Source of the DNA: Ruania suaedae
GTDB taxonomy: Bacteria > Actinomycetota > Actinomycetes > Actinomycetales > Beutenbergiaceae
Reading direction: 5' to 3'
Length of the DNA: 64,000 nucleotides
Assembly: GCF_021049265.1 (NCBI RefSeq)
Contig: NZ_CP088018.1
Location: 2,356,001 to 2,420,000 of the forward strand
In this document: one piece after another, positions 1 to 9,430 of the stretch
Layout: each line of letters opens with the position of its first letter
How positions within the stretch are numbered: the first letter of the stretch is position 1
Program-made: the position numbers and the translations under genes
Notes under the pieces: model-generated
Databases searched by the model: none
Seen by the model: only the letters and a program-made list of their open reading frames with translations
What the model was told of the DNA's origin: nothing

Positions 1-576
1 GCGCACGATGACGAAGTCCGGCACCGAGCCCGCGGCGAAGGTCACCTCCCCGCGCACCAGGTCGGTGAAGGTGAGGTCCTCGTCCGGCATCCGCAGCCGC
101 AGCACGGGCGCACGTCCCTCGGCCCGGAAGCCCGCCTTCTGCTCCTCGGTCAGGTCGCGGTCGAAGGCGTCGTAGCCGAGCTTGGGGTCACGGCCGGCCG
201 CCTTGTGCCGGGCCTCGATCTCCTCCGGCGTGGAGAAGGACTCATAGGCGAACCCGGACTGCAGGAGCTTGGCCGCGACGTCGGCGTAGACCGCCGCCCG
301 CTCGGACTGACGGTAGGGCCCGTCCGGCCCGCCGACGCGCACGCCCTCGTCCCAGTCGATCCCCAGCCAGTCCAGTGCGTCGAGCAGCTGGTCGTAGCTC
401 TCCTGGCTGTCCCGGGCGGCGTCGGTGTCCTCGATCCGGAACACGAAGGTGCCGCCGTGATGGCGGGCCTGCGCCCAGTTGAACAGGGCGGTGCGGATCA
501 GCCCGACGTGCGGGGCTCCGGTGGGCGAGGGGCAGAAGCGGACGCGCACATCGGCGCCGGAAGCGGGAGTCGTCAT
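1..576 (-). CDS. gltX: Glutamyl-tRNA synthetase, N-terminal part (cut by window edge)
   Basis: Reading from the ATG at 576 gives [20 protein letters not shown] followed by [20 protein letters not shown]. The PSPTG...HVG block is the class I synthetase HIGH signature, and [16 protein letters not shown] follows, as in GluRS. The enzyme charges tRNA-Glu in the cytoplasm, serving translation and the C5 heme route encoded further along. About 192 codons are inside the window; the anticodon-binding part lies beyond base 1. In many actinobacteria gltX directly follows the fumarylacetoacetase-family gene; here about 3 kb of sugar genes separate them. Confidence 0.95.
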   Translation of the reverse strand, partial: MTTPASGADVRVRFCPSPTGAPHVGLIRTALFNWAQARHHGGTFVFRIEDTDAARDSQESYDQLLDALDWLGIDWDEGVRVGGPDGPYRQSERAAVYADVAAKLLQSGFAYESFSTPEEIEARHKAAGRDPKLGYDAFDRDLTEEQKAGFRAEGRAPVLRLRMPDEDLTFTDLVRGEVTFAAGSVPDFVIVR

Positions 577-589
577 GATGGCGCCCAGC

Positions 590-796
590 CTACTGGTGAG
601 TGGCCCCATTCCTCCGGCCGGCCACGAACCACAGGATCGGGCCCACCACCGGCGCGAGAACGATCAGCGCGAACCACGCCACCTGCAGCAGCCCACGCAG
701 CTCCCGGTGGCGGACGGCACTGACCAGGGCCACCACCATCAGCACCAGCGGCAGCACCACCACCAACGTGAAGGCCAGGTCATAGTTCGCGATCAT
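590..796 (-). CDS. Small membrane protein, PLDc_N-like
   Basis: A 68-residue protein with two hydrophobic segments (about residues 7-27 and 36-58) separated by a basic loop RHRELRG. The [22 protein letters not shown] part resembles the phospholipase D nuclease N-terminal (PLDc_N) family of two-helix membrane proteins; no catalytic domain is attached. A GGAGGGG ribosome site lies just before the ATG at 796. It overlaps the end of the oxidoreductase gene by 17 bases and ends 13 bases before gltX, so it is probably co-transcribed with both. Specific function unknown. Confidence 0.8.
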   Translation of the reverse strand: MIANYDLAFTLVVVLPLVLMVVALVSAVRHRELRGLLQVAWFALIVLAPVVGPILWFVAGRRNGATHQ

Positions 797-1808
797 CAGT
801 CCCCTCCCGTGCGGACGCCATCACCTCCGCCAGCGTAACCACCCGCCCCTCGCGCGAGGAGAGCACCGCCGCCTCCACCATGGCCACACTCAGCACGTTC
901 CGCCGACCGGCCGTGGCCGGTTCGGTCCCGGTGCGCAGGCATCCCACGAACTCGGCCAGCGATCCGGCGATCTCCTCCGGCACGTCCCGCTCCGGCACCG
1001 GGACCCTGCCGCCGTCCAGGTCGTACGCCTGCGGCAGGCTGTCCCCGTCCCAGCGCACGCCCCCGCCGGCCGCACCGAGATTCCACACCCCGTTCCAGGA
1101 CGTTTCCGGGTGAGGCCCGCACCAGGTGCCGGTGTAGGCGAAGGAGGCTCCGCCGTCGAAGGTGAACGTGGCCGTGGCCACGGCGTTGCCCGCGTACCAG
1201 GACCAGCTCGGGTTGGACGAGGAGCAGTACACGCTCACCGGGTCGCGGCCCATCAGATCGCGGGCGAGGTCGAACTGGTGGATCGCCATGTCCACGATCA
1301 GCGGCTCGGCCATCTGCTCGCGGAAGCCCCCGAAGCGGGGCGCCCGCGCGAACTCGCACCGCGCTGTCTCCACCGGCCCGAGCGTGGCCAGCACCTCCCG
1401 CAGCGAGGCCAGATGGCGGTAGTAGCGCCGGGACTGGGAGATCATCAGCAGCTGCCCGGCGCGCTCAGCCGCGTCGATCATCGGCAGGCAGCCGGCCACC
1501 GATTCGGCCATCGGCTTCTCGCACAGCACCGGCAGCCCGAGCCCGAGCGCCTCGAGGTTCACCGGCAGGTGGGCGGCCGGCACCGTCACATTCACGACGG
1601 CGTCCGCTCGCCCGCCGCTGAGCGCGTCGGTCAGTGAGGTGGTCACCGGCACCTGCGGTGAGCCGGTGGCCACCAGCGCGGACGATGCCGTGGCCGGATC
1701 GAGATCGACCACGCCGACGAGTTCGACGTCGGGGTTCGCCGCGATGGCGTGCAGCCAGGCCCGGCCCATGCCACCGGCGCCCACCTGGATCAGGCGCAGG
1801 GGCGTCAT
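780..1808 (-). CDS. Gfo/Idh/MocA family NAD(P)-dependent oxidoreductase
   Basis: A 342-residue protein. It starts [19 protein letters not shown], a Rossmann GxGxxG motif, with an acidic residue (VGVVDLD) at the end of the second strand as expected for NAD binding. CEKPMAES is the EKP motif of the Gfo/Idh/MocA family, and [15 protein letters not shown] is the usual metal/substrate-side D..IH motif. Family members oxidise or epimerise sugars, inositols and sugar acids; the substrate cannot be told from sequence. The ATG at 1808 overlaps the stop of the ThuA-like gene (ATGA), so the two are translationally coupled and probably act on the same carbohydrate. Confidence 0.9.
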   Translation of the reverse strand: MTPLRLIQVGAGGMGRAWLHAIAANPDVELVGVVDLDPATASSALVATGSPQVPVTTSLTDALSGGRADAVVNVTVPAAHLPVNLEALGLGLPVLCEKPMAESVAGCLPMIDAAERAGQLLMISQSRRYYRHLASLREVLATLGPVETARCEFARAPRFGGFREQMAEPLIVDMAIHQFDLARDLMGRDPVSVYCSSSNPSWSWYAGNAVATATFTFDGGASFAYTGTWCGPHPETSWNGVWNLGAAGGGVRWDGDSLPQAYDLDGGRVPVPERDVPEEIAGSLAEFVGCLRTGTEPATAGRRNVLSVAMVEAAVLSSREGRVVTLAEVMASAREGTDDREL

Positions 1809-2593
1809 TCGGCCGCCTTGATCGCGCCGGTGTAGCCGTGCCCGGTGAAGAACTCCCCGCTCTCGTAGCGCAGCAGGGTCGGGGTGGCACGCTCGGGGCG
1901 GACAGTACGGGCCCAGCCGACGCCGTTGGCGATCACCCGGCGCACGTGCTCGTGGTGGTAGACGGGGAAGTCCTGGTCGCCCGGGGAGAAGAAGAAGATC
2001 TTGCCGTGGCCGCGCCGGAAGGTGCAACCGGAGCGGAACACCTCTCCCCCGGTGAAGGAGGAGATGAAGACCAGCTCGTCCGGGGTGGGGATGTCGAAGA
2101 ACTCCCCGTACATCTCTTGCTGGTCGATGATGATCGGACTCGGCACCCCCTGGGCGATCGGATGCGTGGGGTCGACCGTCCAGACCAGCTCCCGGTCCTC
2201 CTCACTGCGCCAGCGCAGGGTGCAACTGGTGCCCATGAGCTTGCCGAAGATCTTCGACCAGTGCCCCGAGTGCAGCACCAGCAGCCCCATCCCGTCCAGC
2301 ACGTGCCGGTGCACCCGGTCCACGACGTCGTCGCGCACTTCTCCGTGGGCAGCGTGCCCCCACCAGACGAGCACGTCGGTCGCGGCGAGCACCTCCTCGG
2401 TGAGGCCGTGCTCGGGATCGTCGAGGGTCACGGTGGAGACCTGGGCGTCGGGGCGGTGCTCCCGGATCCCGGCGGCGATCGTCTCGTGCATGCCGTCGGG
2501 GTAGATCTCGGCCACATGCGGCTCGACCTGCTCGTGCCGGTTCTCGCCCCAGACCAGGACGCGCAGGTCCTTCGTTTCCGGCTGAGTCGTCAT
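1805..2593 (-). CDS. ThuA-like domain protein (trehalose utilisation family)
   Basis: A 262-residue protein from [34 protein letters not shown] and [14 protein letters not shown] are typical blocks of the ThuA family, a glutamine-amidotransferase-like fold linked to trehalose and other sugar utilisation. The C-terminal part includes [20 protein letters not shown]. The ATG at 2593 was chosen because an AGGAGTGAGG ribosome site precedes it; a longer frame from 2626 would run through the operator. Paired with a Gfo/Idh oxidoreductase, as is common in sugar catabolic loci. The reaction is not known. Confidence 0.85.
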   Translation of the reverse strand: MTTQPETKDLRVLVWGENRHEQVEPHVAEIYPDGMHETIAAGIREHRPDAQVSTVTLDDPEHGLTEEVLAATDVLVWWGHAAHGEVRDDVVDRVHRHVLDGMGLLVLHSGHWSKIFGKLMGTSCTLRWRSEEDRELVWTVDPTHPIAQGVPSPIIIDQQEMYGEFFDIPTPDELVFISSFTGGEVFRSGCTFRRGHGKIFFFSPGDQDFPVYHHEHVRRVIANGVGWARTVRPERATPTLLRYESGEFFTGHGYTGAIKAAE

Positions 2594-2609
2594 CGTCCTC
2601 ACTCCTCTG

Positions 2610-2624
2610 GTTAAGCGCTTTAAC
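2610..2624. promoter_or_regulatory. LacI-type operator in the divergent promoter
   Basis: GTTAAGCGCTTTAAC contains the perfect core AAGCGCTT with a central CG and near-symmetric flanks, typical of LacI-family operators. It lies between the divergent ThuA-like gene and the LacI gene at 2681. A -10-like TACGCT at 2642-2647 has a possible -35 (TTTAAC, 2619-2624) 17 bases upstream, which overlaps the operator. This suggests the repressor controls both itself and the ThuA/oxidoreductase operon. Confidence 0.75.
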
Positions 2625-2680
2625 ACCTGTCATCCTCTGGCGTACGCTCGGACCCTGTCAAGACCCGGGAGGACAGTGCG

Positions 2681-3673
2681 ATGGCCACGATGAAGGATGT
2701 CGCCGAGCATGCTGGTGTCTCGATCGCCACCGTCTCGTTCGTGGTCAACGACACCAAGCCCGTCAGCCCTGCCACTCGCGAACGCATCGAGGCATCGATG
2801 GCCGAGCTCGGATACCGCCGCAACGCGGTGGCACGCGCTCTCGCCAGCCGCCGCACCCGCATCCTCGCCCTGGCCTACCCCATGCTCGAGCGCTCACCAG
2901 GGACGGGATCGGTGGAGTTCTTCACCAGCGCGGCCGCCGCGGCAGCCGAGCGGGACTACCACCTGGTGATCTGGCCGGTGAGCACCGACGGTCATGAGCT
3001 CACCACCCTCGCCGGGCAGGGGCTTGTCGACGGCGTGCTGCTGATGGAGGTCCGGCTGCAGGACGAGCGCGTGCGGTTGCTGGAGCAGGCCGGAATGCCG
3101 TTCGCGCTCATCGGGCGCACCGAGATTCCCGACGCCCACCCCCACGTGGACATCGATTTCCAGGCCACGGTGTGCGCCGCCGTCGACCACCTCGTCGGGC
3201 TGGGCCATACGCGGTTGGGCCTGCTGCTGCACGACGACGACGGCTACGGGCCGGACGTGCGCACCCGGACCGCCTTCACGCAGATGTGCGCCGACCGCGG
3301 AGTGCAGAGTCACCTCGTCGACGCCGGCGAGCACACCGACCCGAGCGACCTCGCACGCAGCGTCCGGCACCAGTCACCCGACAGCACCGCGATCCTGGCG
3401 CTCGGCGAATTGGCCGCGATGCACCTCGTCGCCGGCATGCGGAGGATCGGGCTCGCGGTGCCGGACCACCTCTCCGTCCTGGCCTTGTGCGCGACGACGG
3501 CCGGCGCCGGACTGTGCGATCCGGAGCTGACGATCCTGCGTTCACCCGGCCCCGAGCTCGGCCGCCTCGGCGCCGAGGCGCTCATCCGCTCCCTGGAGGG
3601 CGAGCCCGCCCTGCCACCGGCGCTCGTGCCGTGCACCTTCGAGCCCGGCGGCACCACCGCGCCGCCGCCGTAG
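2681..3673 (+). CDS. LacI family transcriptional repressor
   Basis: A 330-residue protein. The N-terminal helix-turn-helix reads MATMKDVAEHAGVSIATVSF, followed by the hinge helix RNAVARALASRRT. A periplasmic-binding-protein-like sensor domain spans about residues 60-325. GGGAGGACA is a good ribosome site before the ATG. It is transcribed away from the ThuA-like/oxidoreductase pair with a LacI-type operator between them, so those genes are the likely target. The inducer is unknown. Confidence 0.93.
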   Translation: MATMKDVAEHAGVSIATVSFVVNDTKPVSPATRERIEASMAELGYRRNAVARALASRRTRILALAYPMLERSPGTGSVEFFTSAAAAAAERDYHLVIWPVSTDGHELTTLAGQGLVDGVLLMEVRLQDERVRLLEQAGMPFALIGRTEIPDAHPHVDIDFQATVCAAVDHLVGLGHTRLGLLLHDDDGYGPDVRTRTAFTQMCADRGVQSHLVDAGEHTDPSDLARSVRHQSPDSTAILALGELAAMHLVAGMRRIGLAVPDHLSVLALCATTAGAGLCDPELTILRSPGPELGRLGAEALIRSLEGEPALPPALVPCTFEPGGTTAPPP

Positions 3674-3683
3674 CTCGTGCGGC

Positions 3684-4448
3684 TCAGCGCCGCAGCACCG
3701 GGTTCCCGAGCGTGCCGATCCCCTCGATCTCCACCTCCACCCGCTGGCCCGCCTCGATCGGGCCGACGCCGGCCGGGGTCCCGGTCAGCAGCACGTCCCC
3801 GGGCAGCAACGTGAAGATGCTCGAGGCGTAGGCCACGAGATCGGCCACGGAGCGCACCATCTGAGAGGTGCGCCCGTCCTGGCGGACCTCACCGTCCACG
3901 CGGGCACCGATGCGCAGGTCGGCCGGGTCGAGGTCGGTCACCAGGTACGGCCCGAGCGGGCAGGAGGTGTCGAACATCTTCCCGCGGGTCCAGGTCTTGT
4001 CCTCGTGCTGCACGTCCCGGGCGGTCACATCGTTGGCAGCGGTGTAGCCGAGGATCACCTGCCCCGCCTGCTCGGCGGAGATGTCCTTGCAGATGCGCGA
4101 GATCACCACGGCGAGCTCGGCCTCGTGATGGACCTGCTGGGACCAGGAGGGCAGCACGATCGGATCGTCGGGGCCCACCACCGTCGTGTTCGGCTTGATG
4201 AACAGCAACGGGCGCTCGGGCACCTCATTGCCCAGCTCGGCCGCGTGCTCGGCGTAGTTGCGGCCCACGCACACCACCTTCGAGCGCGGGATGACCGGGG
4301 CCAGCAGCCGCACCGAGTCCACGGGTACCCGCGCTCCCGTCGGGGTCGGCGTGGTGTAGAGCGGGTCACCGGTGAGCACCACCAGGTCCTCACCGTCGAG
4401 CACGCCGTACCGGGGGTCCTCACCTGAGGTGAATCGAGCGATCTTCAT
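3684..4448 (-). CDS. Fumarylacetoacetate hydrolase family protein
   Basis: A 254-residue protein. VCVGRNYAEHAAELG and the metal-binding blocks HHEAELAVVIS and GYTAANDVTARDVQ match the FAH family (acylpyruvases, 2-hydroxyhepta-2,4-diene-1,7-dioate isomerase-like). LLTGTPAGVGPIEAGQ is the conserved C-terminal loop. The reaction is probably hydrolysis or decarboxylation of a small oxo-acid. In mycobacteria and relatives this gene sits next to gltX, downstream of leuB/ilvE/cimA. Here it is about 33 kb from cimA and 3 kb from gltX, suggesting local rearrangement or insertion. Confidence 0.9.
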   Translation of the reverse strand: MKIARFTSGEDPRYGVLDGEDLVVLTGDPLYTTPTPTGARVPVDSVRLLAPVIPRSKVVCVGRNYAEHAAELGNEVPERPLLFIKPNTTVVGPDDPIVLPSWSQQVHHEAELAVVISRICKDISAEQAGQVILGYTAANDVTARDVQHEDKTWTRGKMFDTSCPLGPYLVTDLDPADLRIGARVDGEVRQDGRTSQMVRSVADLVAYASSIFTLLPGDVLLTGTPAGVGPIEAGQRVEVEIEGIGTLGNPVLRR

Positions 4449-4497
4449 ACCTCAGAGCCTACGGCCAGTAGGGTGTCGGCGATCGAGGAGGTAGGAC

Positions 4498-5583
4498 GTG
4501 GCCAGCAGCAACGAGCGCCCGGTCACCATGGCCGACGTGGCCCGGCACGCCGGGGTGTCGGTGAAGACCGTCTCGAACGTGGTCAACGACTACCCCCACA
4601 TCCGCCCGGGAACCAAGGAGAAGGTCGAGGCCTCCCTCAGCACGCTCGGCTACCGGATGAACGTCTCCGCCCGGCATCTGCGCACCCGGCGCTCCGGCCT
4701 GATCACCCTGGCGGTCCCGGAACTGTCGCTGCCCTACTTCGCGGAGCTGGCCGACGCCGTCATCGAGGAGGCCGGCGCCCACGGGCTGACCGTGCTGATC
4801 GAGCAGACCGGCGGCCGCCGCGAGCGTGAGCTCGACGCCCTGTCGGGCTCACGGCGCCAGCTCACGGACGGGCTGATCATCTCCCCGCTCGGCCTGGAGC
4901 AGCCCGATCGGGCGGCCTTCGAGGTCGACTTCCCCCTGGTCGTCCTCGGCGAGCGGATCTTCGGCGCGACGGCGGACCACGTCACCATGAACAATGTGGC
5001 CGCCGCTCGCGCAGCCACGGAGCACCTCATCGCGCTCGGCCGCCGCCGGATCGCCGTCGTCGGCTCGATCCCGGGCGATACGTGCACCGGTTCGGCCGGG
5101 TTGCGGCTGAGCGGATATCGCGACGCACTCGCCGGCGCCGGGATCGCGTTCGACCCGGCACTGGTGGTTCCTGCCGCGCCGTGGCACCGCTCGGCCGGTG
5201 CGGACTCCCTCGGCGCACTCCTGGATGCGGGTACGCCGGTGGACGCCGTGTTCGCGCTGAACGACGCGCTCGCCCTCGGTGCGCTGTACGCCCTGCACGC
5301 GCGCGATGTGGACGTCCCGCGCGACGTCGCCCTGATCGGCTTCGACGACGTCGACGACGTCCGCTACGCCACCCCCACGATCAGCTCGGTGGCACCGGGC
5401 CGGGACGAGATCGCCCGCACGGCCGTGGCCCTGCTCCGCTCCCGGCTGGCCGGCGACGACGGCCCCTACGTCCGCGTGATCAGCGAGGCCCACGTGGTGG
5501 CTCGCCAGTCCACCGGTTCGGCCGCCGAGCACGTCGTCTCGGTCCAGCCCGGATCGCAGGTGCCCGCCGACGCACCGGTCTGA
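4498..5583 (+). CDS. LacI family transcriptional repressor
   Basis: A 361-residue protein from a GTG start, with ribosome site GAGGAGGTAGGAC. The HTH is MADVARHAGVSVKTVSNVVN (about residues 11-30); the hinge is NVSARHLRTRRSG; the ligand domain contains HLIALGRRRIAVVGSI and a C-terminal ALIGFDDVDDVRYATPTISS. It lies directly upstream of the GH27 and GH51 genes in the same orientation. A perfect palindrome at 5640-5651 in front of GH27 is the likely operator, so this is the probable regulator of the glycosidase pair. Confidence 0.92.
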   Translation: MASSNERPVTMADVARHAGVSVKTVSNVVNDYPHIRPGTKEKVEASLSTLGYRMNVSARHLRTRRSGLITLAVPELSLPYFAELADAVIEEAGAHGLTVLIEQTGGRRERELDALSGSRRQLTDGLIISPLGLEQPDRAAFEVDFPLVVLGERIFGATADHVTMNNVAAARAATEHLIALGRRRIAVVGSIPGDTCTGSAGLRLSGYRDALAGAGIAFDPALVVPAAPWHRSAGADSLGALLDAGTPVDAVFALNDALALGALYALHARDVDVPRDVALIGFDDVDDVRYATPTISSVAPGRDEIARTAVALLRSRLAGDDGPYVRVISEAHVVARQSTGSAAEHVVSVQPGSQVPADAPV

Positions 5584-5639
5584 GCGTCACGTCCCGCTCA
5601 GGTGGTTGACCCCCGCTCCCAGACCGGGCACACTAGGTC

Positions 5640-5651
5640 TACATCGATGTA
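5640..5651. promoter_or_regulatory. Palindromic operator before the GH27 gene
   Basis: TACATCGATGTA is a perfect 12-base palindrome with a central CG pair, as in LacI-family operators. A possible -35 (TTGACC, 5606-5611) lies upstream, which would place the palindrome close to the transcription start. It is 22 bases before the GTG of the alpha-galactosidase gene and just after the LacI gene. Confidence 0.65.
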
Positions 5652-5673
5652 AATCGCTCGCGAAAGGTTATGC

Positions 5674-6996
5674 GTGCACCGCACCGCCTCCCTGACCCCG
5701 CCGATGGGGTGGAACTCCTGGGACTGCTACGGCACCACCGTCACCGAGGACGAGATCCTCGCCAACGCCGCCGTGATGTCCGAGCGCATGCTCGCGACCG
5801 GCTGGGACACGGTGGTCGTCGACATCCAGTGGTACGAGCCCACCGCCCGCGCCGGTGGCTACAACACCGACGCCCCGCTGCTGCTGGACCCCGACGGTGT
5901 GCAGATGCCGGTCGAGGCACGTTTTCCCTCCTCGGCCGGGGGGCGCGGGTTCGGCCCTCTCGCCGACCGCGTGCACGAGCTGGGCCTGCGGTTCGGCGTG
6001 CACCTCATGCGCGGGATCCCGCGCCGCGCCGTCACCGACCCCCGCCCGGTCCCCGGCACCGACGCCACGACGGCGGACATCGCCCTGCCCGAGTCCCACC
6101 CGGCCGCGCGCTGCCCGTGGAACGGGGACAACCTCGGCCTCGACTTCTCCCACCCGGCCGCCCAGGCGTGGCTGGACACCCAGATCGAGCGGATCGTGGG
6201 CTGGGGGGTGGACTTCCTCAAGGTCGACGACATGCTCTTCCCCTACCACCACGATGCGATCGAGGCCCTCGCCCTGGCCATCACCCGCGCCGAGGAGCGC
6301 CACGGTCGCGACGTGACCCTCTCCCTCTCCCCCGGTACCGACCTCTCCGTCGCCCATGTCCCCCACCTGCGCCGGCACGCCGACATGTGGCGCATCTCCG
6401 ACGACCTGTGGGATCGGTGGGAGGACATCGCCGCCCAGTTCACCCGGCTCGCGCGCTGGGCCCCGCACCAGCGCGCCCACGGCTGGGCCGACGCCGACAT
6501 GCTCCCGCTGGGCCGTATCGGCCTGAGGGCCGAACGGGGTGACCCGCGCGAGAGCCTGCTCACCACTGCCGAGCGCCGCACCATGCTCTCGCTGTGGAAC
6601 CTCGCGCGCTCCCCGCTGTTCATGGGCGGTGACCTGCCCACCACCGACGAGGCGACCCTGGCCGACCTCACGAACCCCGACGTGCACGCCATCGGCGCCC
6701 ACTCCACCGACAACGGCGAGCTGGTCCGCGAACGCGAGCTGATCGTCTGGGGTGCACGAGGCACCGGCTCCCACGCCGGCAGCCGTTGGGCCGGGGTGTT
6801 CAGCACCGCCGACGGCGCACGCACCGTCCGCGTGCCCCTCACCTCCACCGGACTCACCTCCCCCGACCTGCCCACGCCCACCGTCATCACCGAGCTGTGG
6901 AGCGGTCACCGTCTCGAGATCGACCCGGCCGACCCCTACGCCACGCTCGAGCTGGCACTGGACGCCCACGGCGTCGCCCTGCTTCGCGCCACCTGA
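5674..6996 (+). CDS. Glycoside hydrolase family 27 (alpha-galactosidase / beta-L-arabinopyranosidase type)
   Basis: A 440-residue protein. It begins with the family hallmark PPMGWNSWDCYGTTVTE. VDFLKVDDML carries the predicted nucleophile Asp, and MWRISDDLWDRW the predicted acid/base Asp. A C-terminal beta domain follows from about residue 345. No signal peptide is visible, so it should act in the cytoplasm on imported oligosaccharides. The GTG at 5674 is preceded by GAAAGG; an ATG four bases earlier is out of frame. Followed 41 bases later by a GH51 gene, probably one operon. GH27 substrate (alpha-galactose versus beta-L-arabinopyranose) cannot be settled by eye. Confidence 0.9.
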   Translation: MHRTASLTPPMGWNSWDCYGTTVTEDEILANAAVMSERMLATGWDTVVVDIQWYEPTARAGGYNTDAPLLLDPDGVQMPVEARFPSSAGGRGFGPLADRVHELGLRFGVHLMRGIPRRAVTDPRPVPGTDATTADIALPESHPAARCPWNGDNLGLDFSHPAAQAWLDTQIERIVGWGVDFLKVDDMLFPYHHDAIEALALAITRAEERHGRDVTLSLSPGTDLSVAHVPHLRRHADMWRISDDLWDRWEDIAAQFTRLARWAPHQRAHGWADADMLPLGRIGLRAERGDPRESLLTTAERRTMLSLWNLARSPLFMGGDLPTTDEATLADLTNPDVHAIGAHSTDNGELVRERELIVWGARGTGSHAGSRWAGVFSTADGARTVRVPLTSTGLTSPDLPTPTVITELWSGHRLEIDPADPYATLELALDAHGVALLRAT

Positions 6997-7037
6997 TTCC
7001 CCCCGACCCCGACCCCTGTACCTGGAGAGAGCACCTC

Positions 7038-8552
7038 ATGGCCACCAACGCCCGCATCACCCTCGACCCGGCCTTCGCCGTCGGCCCGGTCCGCCGGCGC
7101 ACCTTCGGCTCCTTCGTGGAGCACCTCGGCCGCGCCGTCTACACCGGCATCCACGAGCCCGACCACCCGACCGCGGACGAGAACGGCTTCCGCCAGGACG
7201 TCATCGACCTCACCCGCGAGCTCGGCGTTTCCACCGTGCGCTACCCGGGTGGGAACTTCGTCTCCGGCTACCGCTGGGAGGACGGCATCGGCCCGCTCGA
7301 CCAGCGCCCCACCCGCCTCGACCTCGCGTGGCACTCCTCCGACCCCAACCACGTCGGGGTGGACGAGTTCCTCACGTGGACGAAGGCCTCCGGCACCGAG
7401 CCGATGATGGCCGTGAACCTCGGCACCCGCGGGGTGCAGGAGGCCCTCGACATCCTCGAGTACTGCAACGTGCCCGGCGGCACCCACTACTCCGACCTGC
7501 GCCGCGCCCACGGTGCCGAGGAGCCCTACCGCATCCGCATGTGGTGCCTGGGCAACGAGATGGACGGCCCCTGGCAGATCGGGCACAAGACCGCCGAGGA
7601 GTACGCCCGTCTGGCCACCGAGACCGCGCGCGCCATGCGGATGATCGACCCGGACATCGAGCTGGTGGCCTGCGGGTCCTCCAACTCCTCCATGCCGACC
7701 TTCGGGGACTGGGAGCGCATCGTGCTCACCGAGGCCTACGAGGATGTCGATTACATCTCGGCCCACGCCTATTACTTCGAGGAGGACGGCGACCTCGCCT
7801 CGTTCCTGGCCTCGGCAGTCAACATGGACCACTTCATCGACTCCGTCGCCGCCACCGCCGACGCCGTCCGCGCCGCCCGTCAGCTCACCAAGCGCATCCA
7901 CATCTCCTTCGACGAGTGGAACGTCTGGTACCAGAAGCGCGCGGAGTCCCGCCCGCCGACCGGGGACGACTGGCCGGTGGCACCGGTGCTGCTGGAGGAC
8001 CACTACAACGTGGCCGACGCCGTGGTGGTGGGCAACCTGCTCATCTCGCTGCTGCGTCACACCGACCGGGTGCACGCGGCCTCCCAGGCGCAGCTGGTCA
8101 ACGTCATCGCGCCGATGATGACCGAGCCGGGCGGGCGCGCCTGGAAGCAGACGATCTTCCACCCCTTCGCCCTCACCTCGGCCAACGCCAAGGGCCAGGT
8201 GCTCCAGCTCGCGATCGACTCCCCCGTGCACGAGACCGCGAAGTTCGGCGAGGTCGCCGCCCTGGACGCGGTGGCCACCCACGACGCCGAGACCGGCGAG
8301 GTCGTGGTGTTCGCGGTCAACCGCTCCACCACCGACGAGCTCACCCTGGCGGTGGACACCGCCGGCTTCGGTGAACTGCGGGTGGTCGAGGCCCTCACGC
8401 TGTCCAACCCGGACCACACCTGGCAGGCCAGCGCCGACGACGACACCTCCGTGGCGCCCCGGTCGAACGACTCGGCCACGGTCACCGGCGGTCAGCTCAC
8501 CGCGACCCTGGCACCGGTGTCCTGGTCGATGCTGCGCCTGGCCAAGGCCTGA
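7038..8552 (+). CDS. Alpha-L-arabinofuranosidase, GH51
   Basis: A 504-residue protein from the ATG at 7038, preceded by GGAGAGA. RRTFGSFVEHLGRAVYTGI and TVRYPGGNFVSGYRWEDGIG are GH51 hallmarks. CLGNEMDGPW carries the acid/base Glu and HISFDEWNVWY the nucleophile Glu. A C-terminal beta-sandwich ends the protein, and total length is normal for the family. No signal peptide, so it is an intracellular exo-enzyme releasing L-arabinose from arabino-oligosaccharides. It likely works with the GH27 enzyme under the LacI repressor upstream. Confidence 0.95.
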   Translation: MATNARITLDPAFAVGPVRRRTFGSFVEHLGRAVYTGIHEPDHPTADENGFRQDVIDLTRELGVSTVRYPGGNFVSGYRWEDGIGPLDQRPTRLDLAWHSSDPNHVGVDEFLTWTKASGTEPMMAVNLGTRGVQEALDILEYCNVPGGTHYSDLRRAHGAEEPYRIRMWCLGNEMDGPWQIGHKTAEEYARLATETARAMRMIDPDIELVACGSSNSSMPTFGDWERIVLTEAYEDVDYISAHAYYFEEDGDLASFLASAVNMDHFIDSVAATADAVRAARQLTKRIHISFDEWNVWYQKRAESRPPTGDDWPVAPVLLEDHYNVADAVVVGNLLISLLRHTDRVHAASQAQLVNVIAPMMTEPGGRAWKQTIFHPFALTSANAKGQVLQLAIDSPVHETAKFGEVAALDAVATHDAETGEVVVFAVNRSTTDELTLAVDTAGFGELRVVEALTLSNPDHTWQASADDDTSVAPRSNDSATVTGGQLTATLAPVSWSMLRLAKA

Positions 8553-8562
8553 GGCGCGGGGA

Positions 8563-9369
8563 CTACACCCGGATGAGCAGCTCGCCGTGGGTCACCGAGA
8601 ACCACCCGTCCTCGTGCTCACCCCAGGCGCGCCAGGCCTCGGCCATCTCGTCCAGCTCATCCCCGGTCACGAAACCCTCGTCGACGGCGTGGGTCGCGAA
8701 CGCGGAACGGGTGACCCGCTCGGCCCACGAGCGCGACCACCACAACCTGTCGTCCTCTCCTGAGTAGCACCAGACCCCGGCGCTGGGCGTGACGTCCTCG
8801 AAGCCGGCCTGGTGCGCCCAGGCGAGCAGGCGGCGTCCGGCGTCGGCCTGGGCGCCGTGCGCCCGGGTGACCTGGTGGTACACCTCGAGCCAGCGGTCCA
8901 GGCCCGGGAACTCGGGGTACCAGCACATCGCGGCGTAGTCGGCATCGCGCACGGCGATGATGCCGCCGCGGCGGGTCACCCGGGCCATCTCCCGCAGGGC
9001 AGCCACGGGGTCGGAGAGGTGTTGCAGCACCTGGTGGGCGTGCACCACGTCGAAGGTGCCTTTGCTGTAGGGCAGCTCGTAGGCGTCACCCTGCTCGAAC
9101 TGGATGTTCTCCATCCCGCGCGCGTCGGCGAGCTCGGAGGCCTTCAGGAGCACGTCCTGGGAGCGGTCCAGGCCCAGCACCCGGCCGGGGTTGACCCGTT
9201 CGGCGAGGCCGACGGTGATCGTGCCGGGACCGCAGCCGACATCGAGCACGTCGTTCCCGCGCTCGAGCAGCGGGATCAGGTAGCCGGCCGAGTTCTCGGC
9301 CGTTCGCCACCCGTGGGACGCCAGGACGCTCTCGTGATGCCCGTGGGTGTAGGTGTCGGCGCTGCTCAT
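8563..9369 (-). CDS. Class I SAM-dependent methyltransferase
   Basis: A 268-residue protein. DVLDVGCGPGTITVGLAERV is the SAM-binding motif I. VLGLDRS supplies the ribose-binding acidic residue. DVVHAHQVLQHLSDP and MARVTRRGGIIAVRDAD are the post-I and motif III blocks of Methyltransf_11/UbiE-like proteins. The acceptor is unknown. It converges on the GH51 gene and diverges from the membrane protein at 9431. Confidence 0.88.
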   Translation of the reverse strand: MSSADTYTHGHHESVLASHGWRTAENSAGYLIPLLERGNDVLDVGCGPGTITVGLAERVNPGRVLGLDRSQDVLLKASELADARGMENIQFEQGDAYELPYSKGTFDVVHAHQVLQHLSDPVAALREMARVTRRGGIIAVRDADYAAMCWYPEFPGLDRWLEVYHQVTRAHGAQADAGRRLLAWAHQAGFEDVTPSAGVWCYSGEDDRLWWSRSWAERVTRSAFATHAVDEGFVTGDELDEMAEAWRAWGEHEDGWFSVTHGELLIRV

Positions 9370-9430
9370 GTCGAGAGTCTAGACCTGGACCCCCGCTCCT
9401 ACCCGGCGTGAGGGTCGGTAGCCTGAGCCG

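Noticed and set aside
780-2027. Longer N-terminal start for the oxidoreductase at 2027
   Set aside because: The extra residues are an out-of-frame shadow of the ThuA-like gene; the ATG at 1808 gives the conserved Rossmann start and an ATGA overlap.
6752-8374. Long Arg/Pro/His-rich open frames overlapping the GH51 gene
   Set aside because: Composition and lack of motifs mark them as high-GC shadows of the GH27/GH51 genes.
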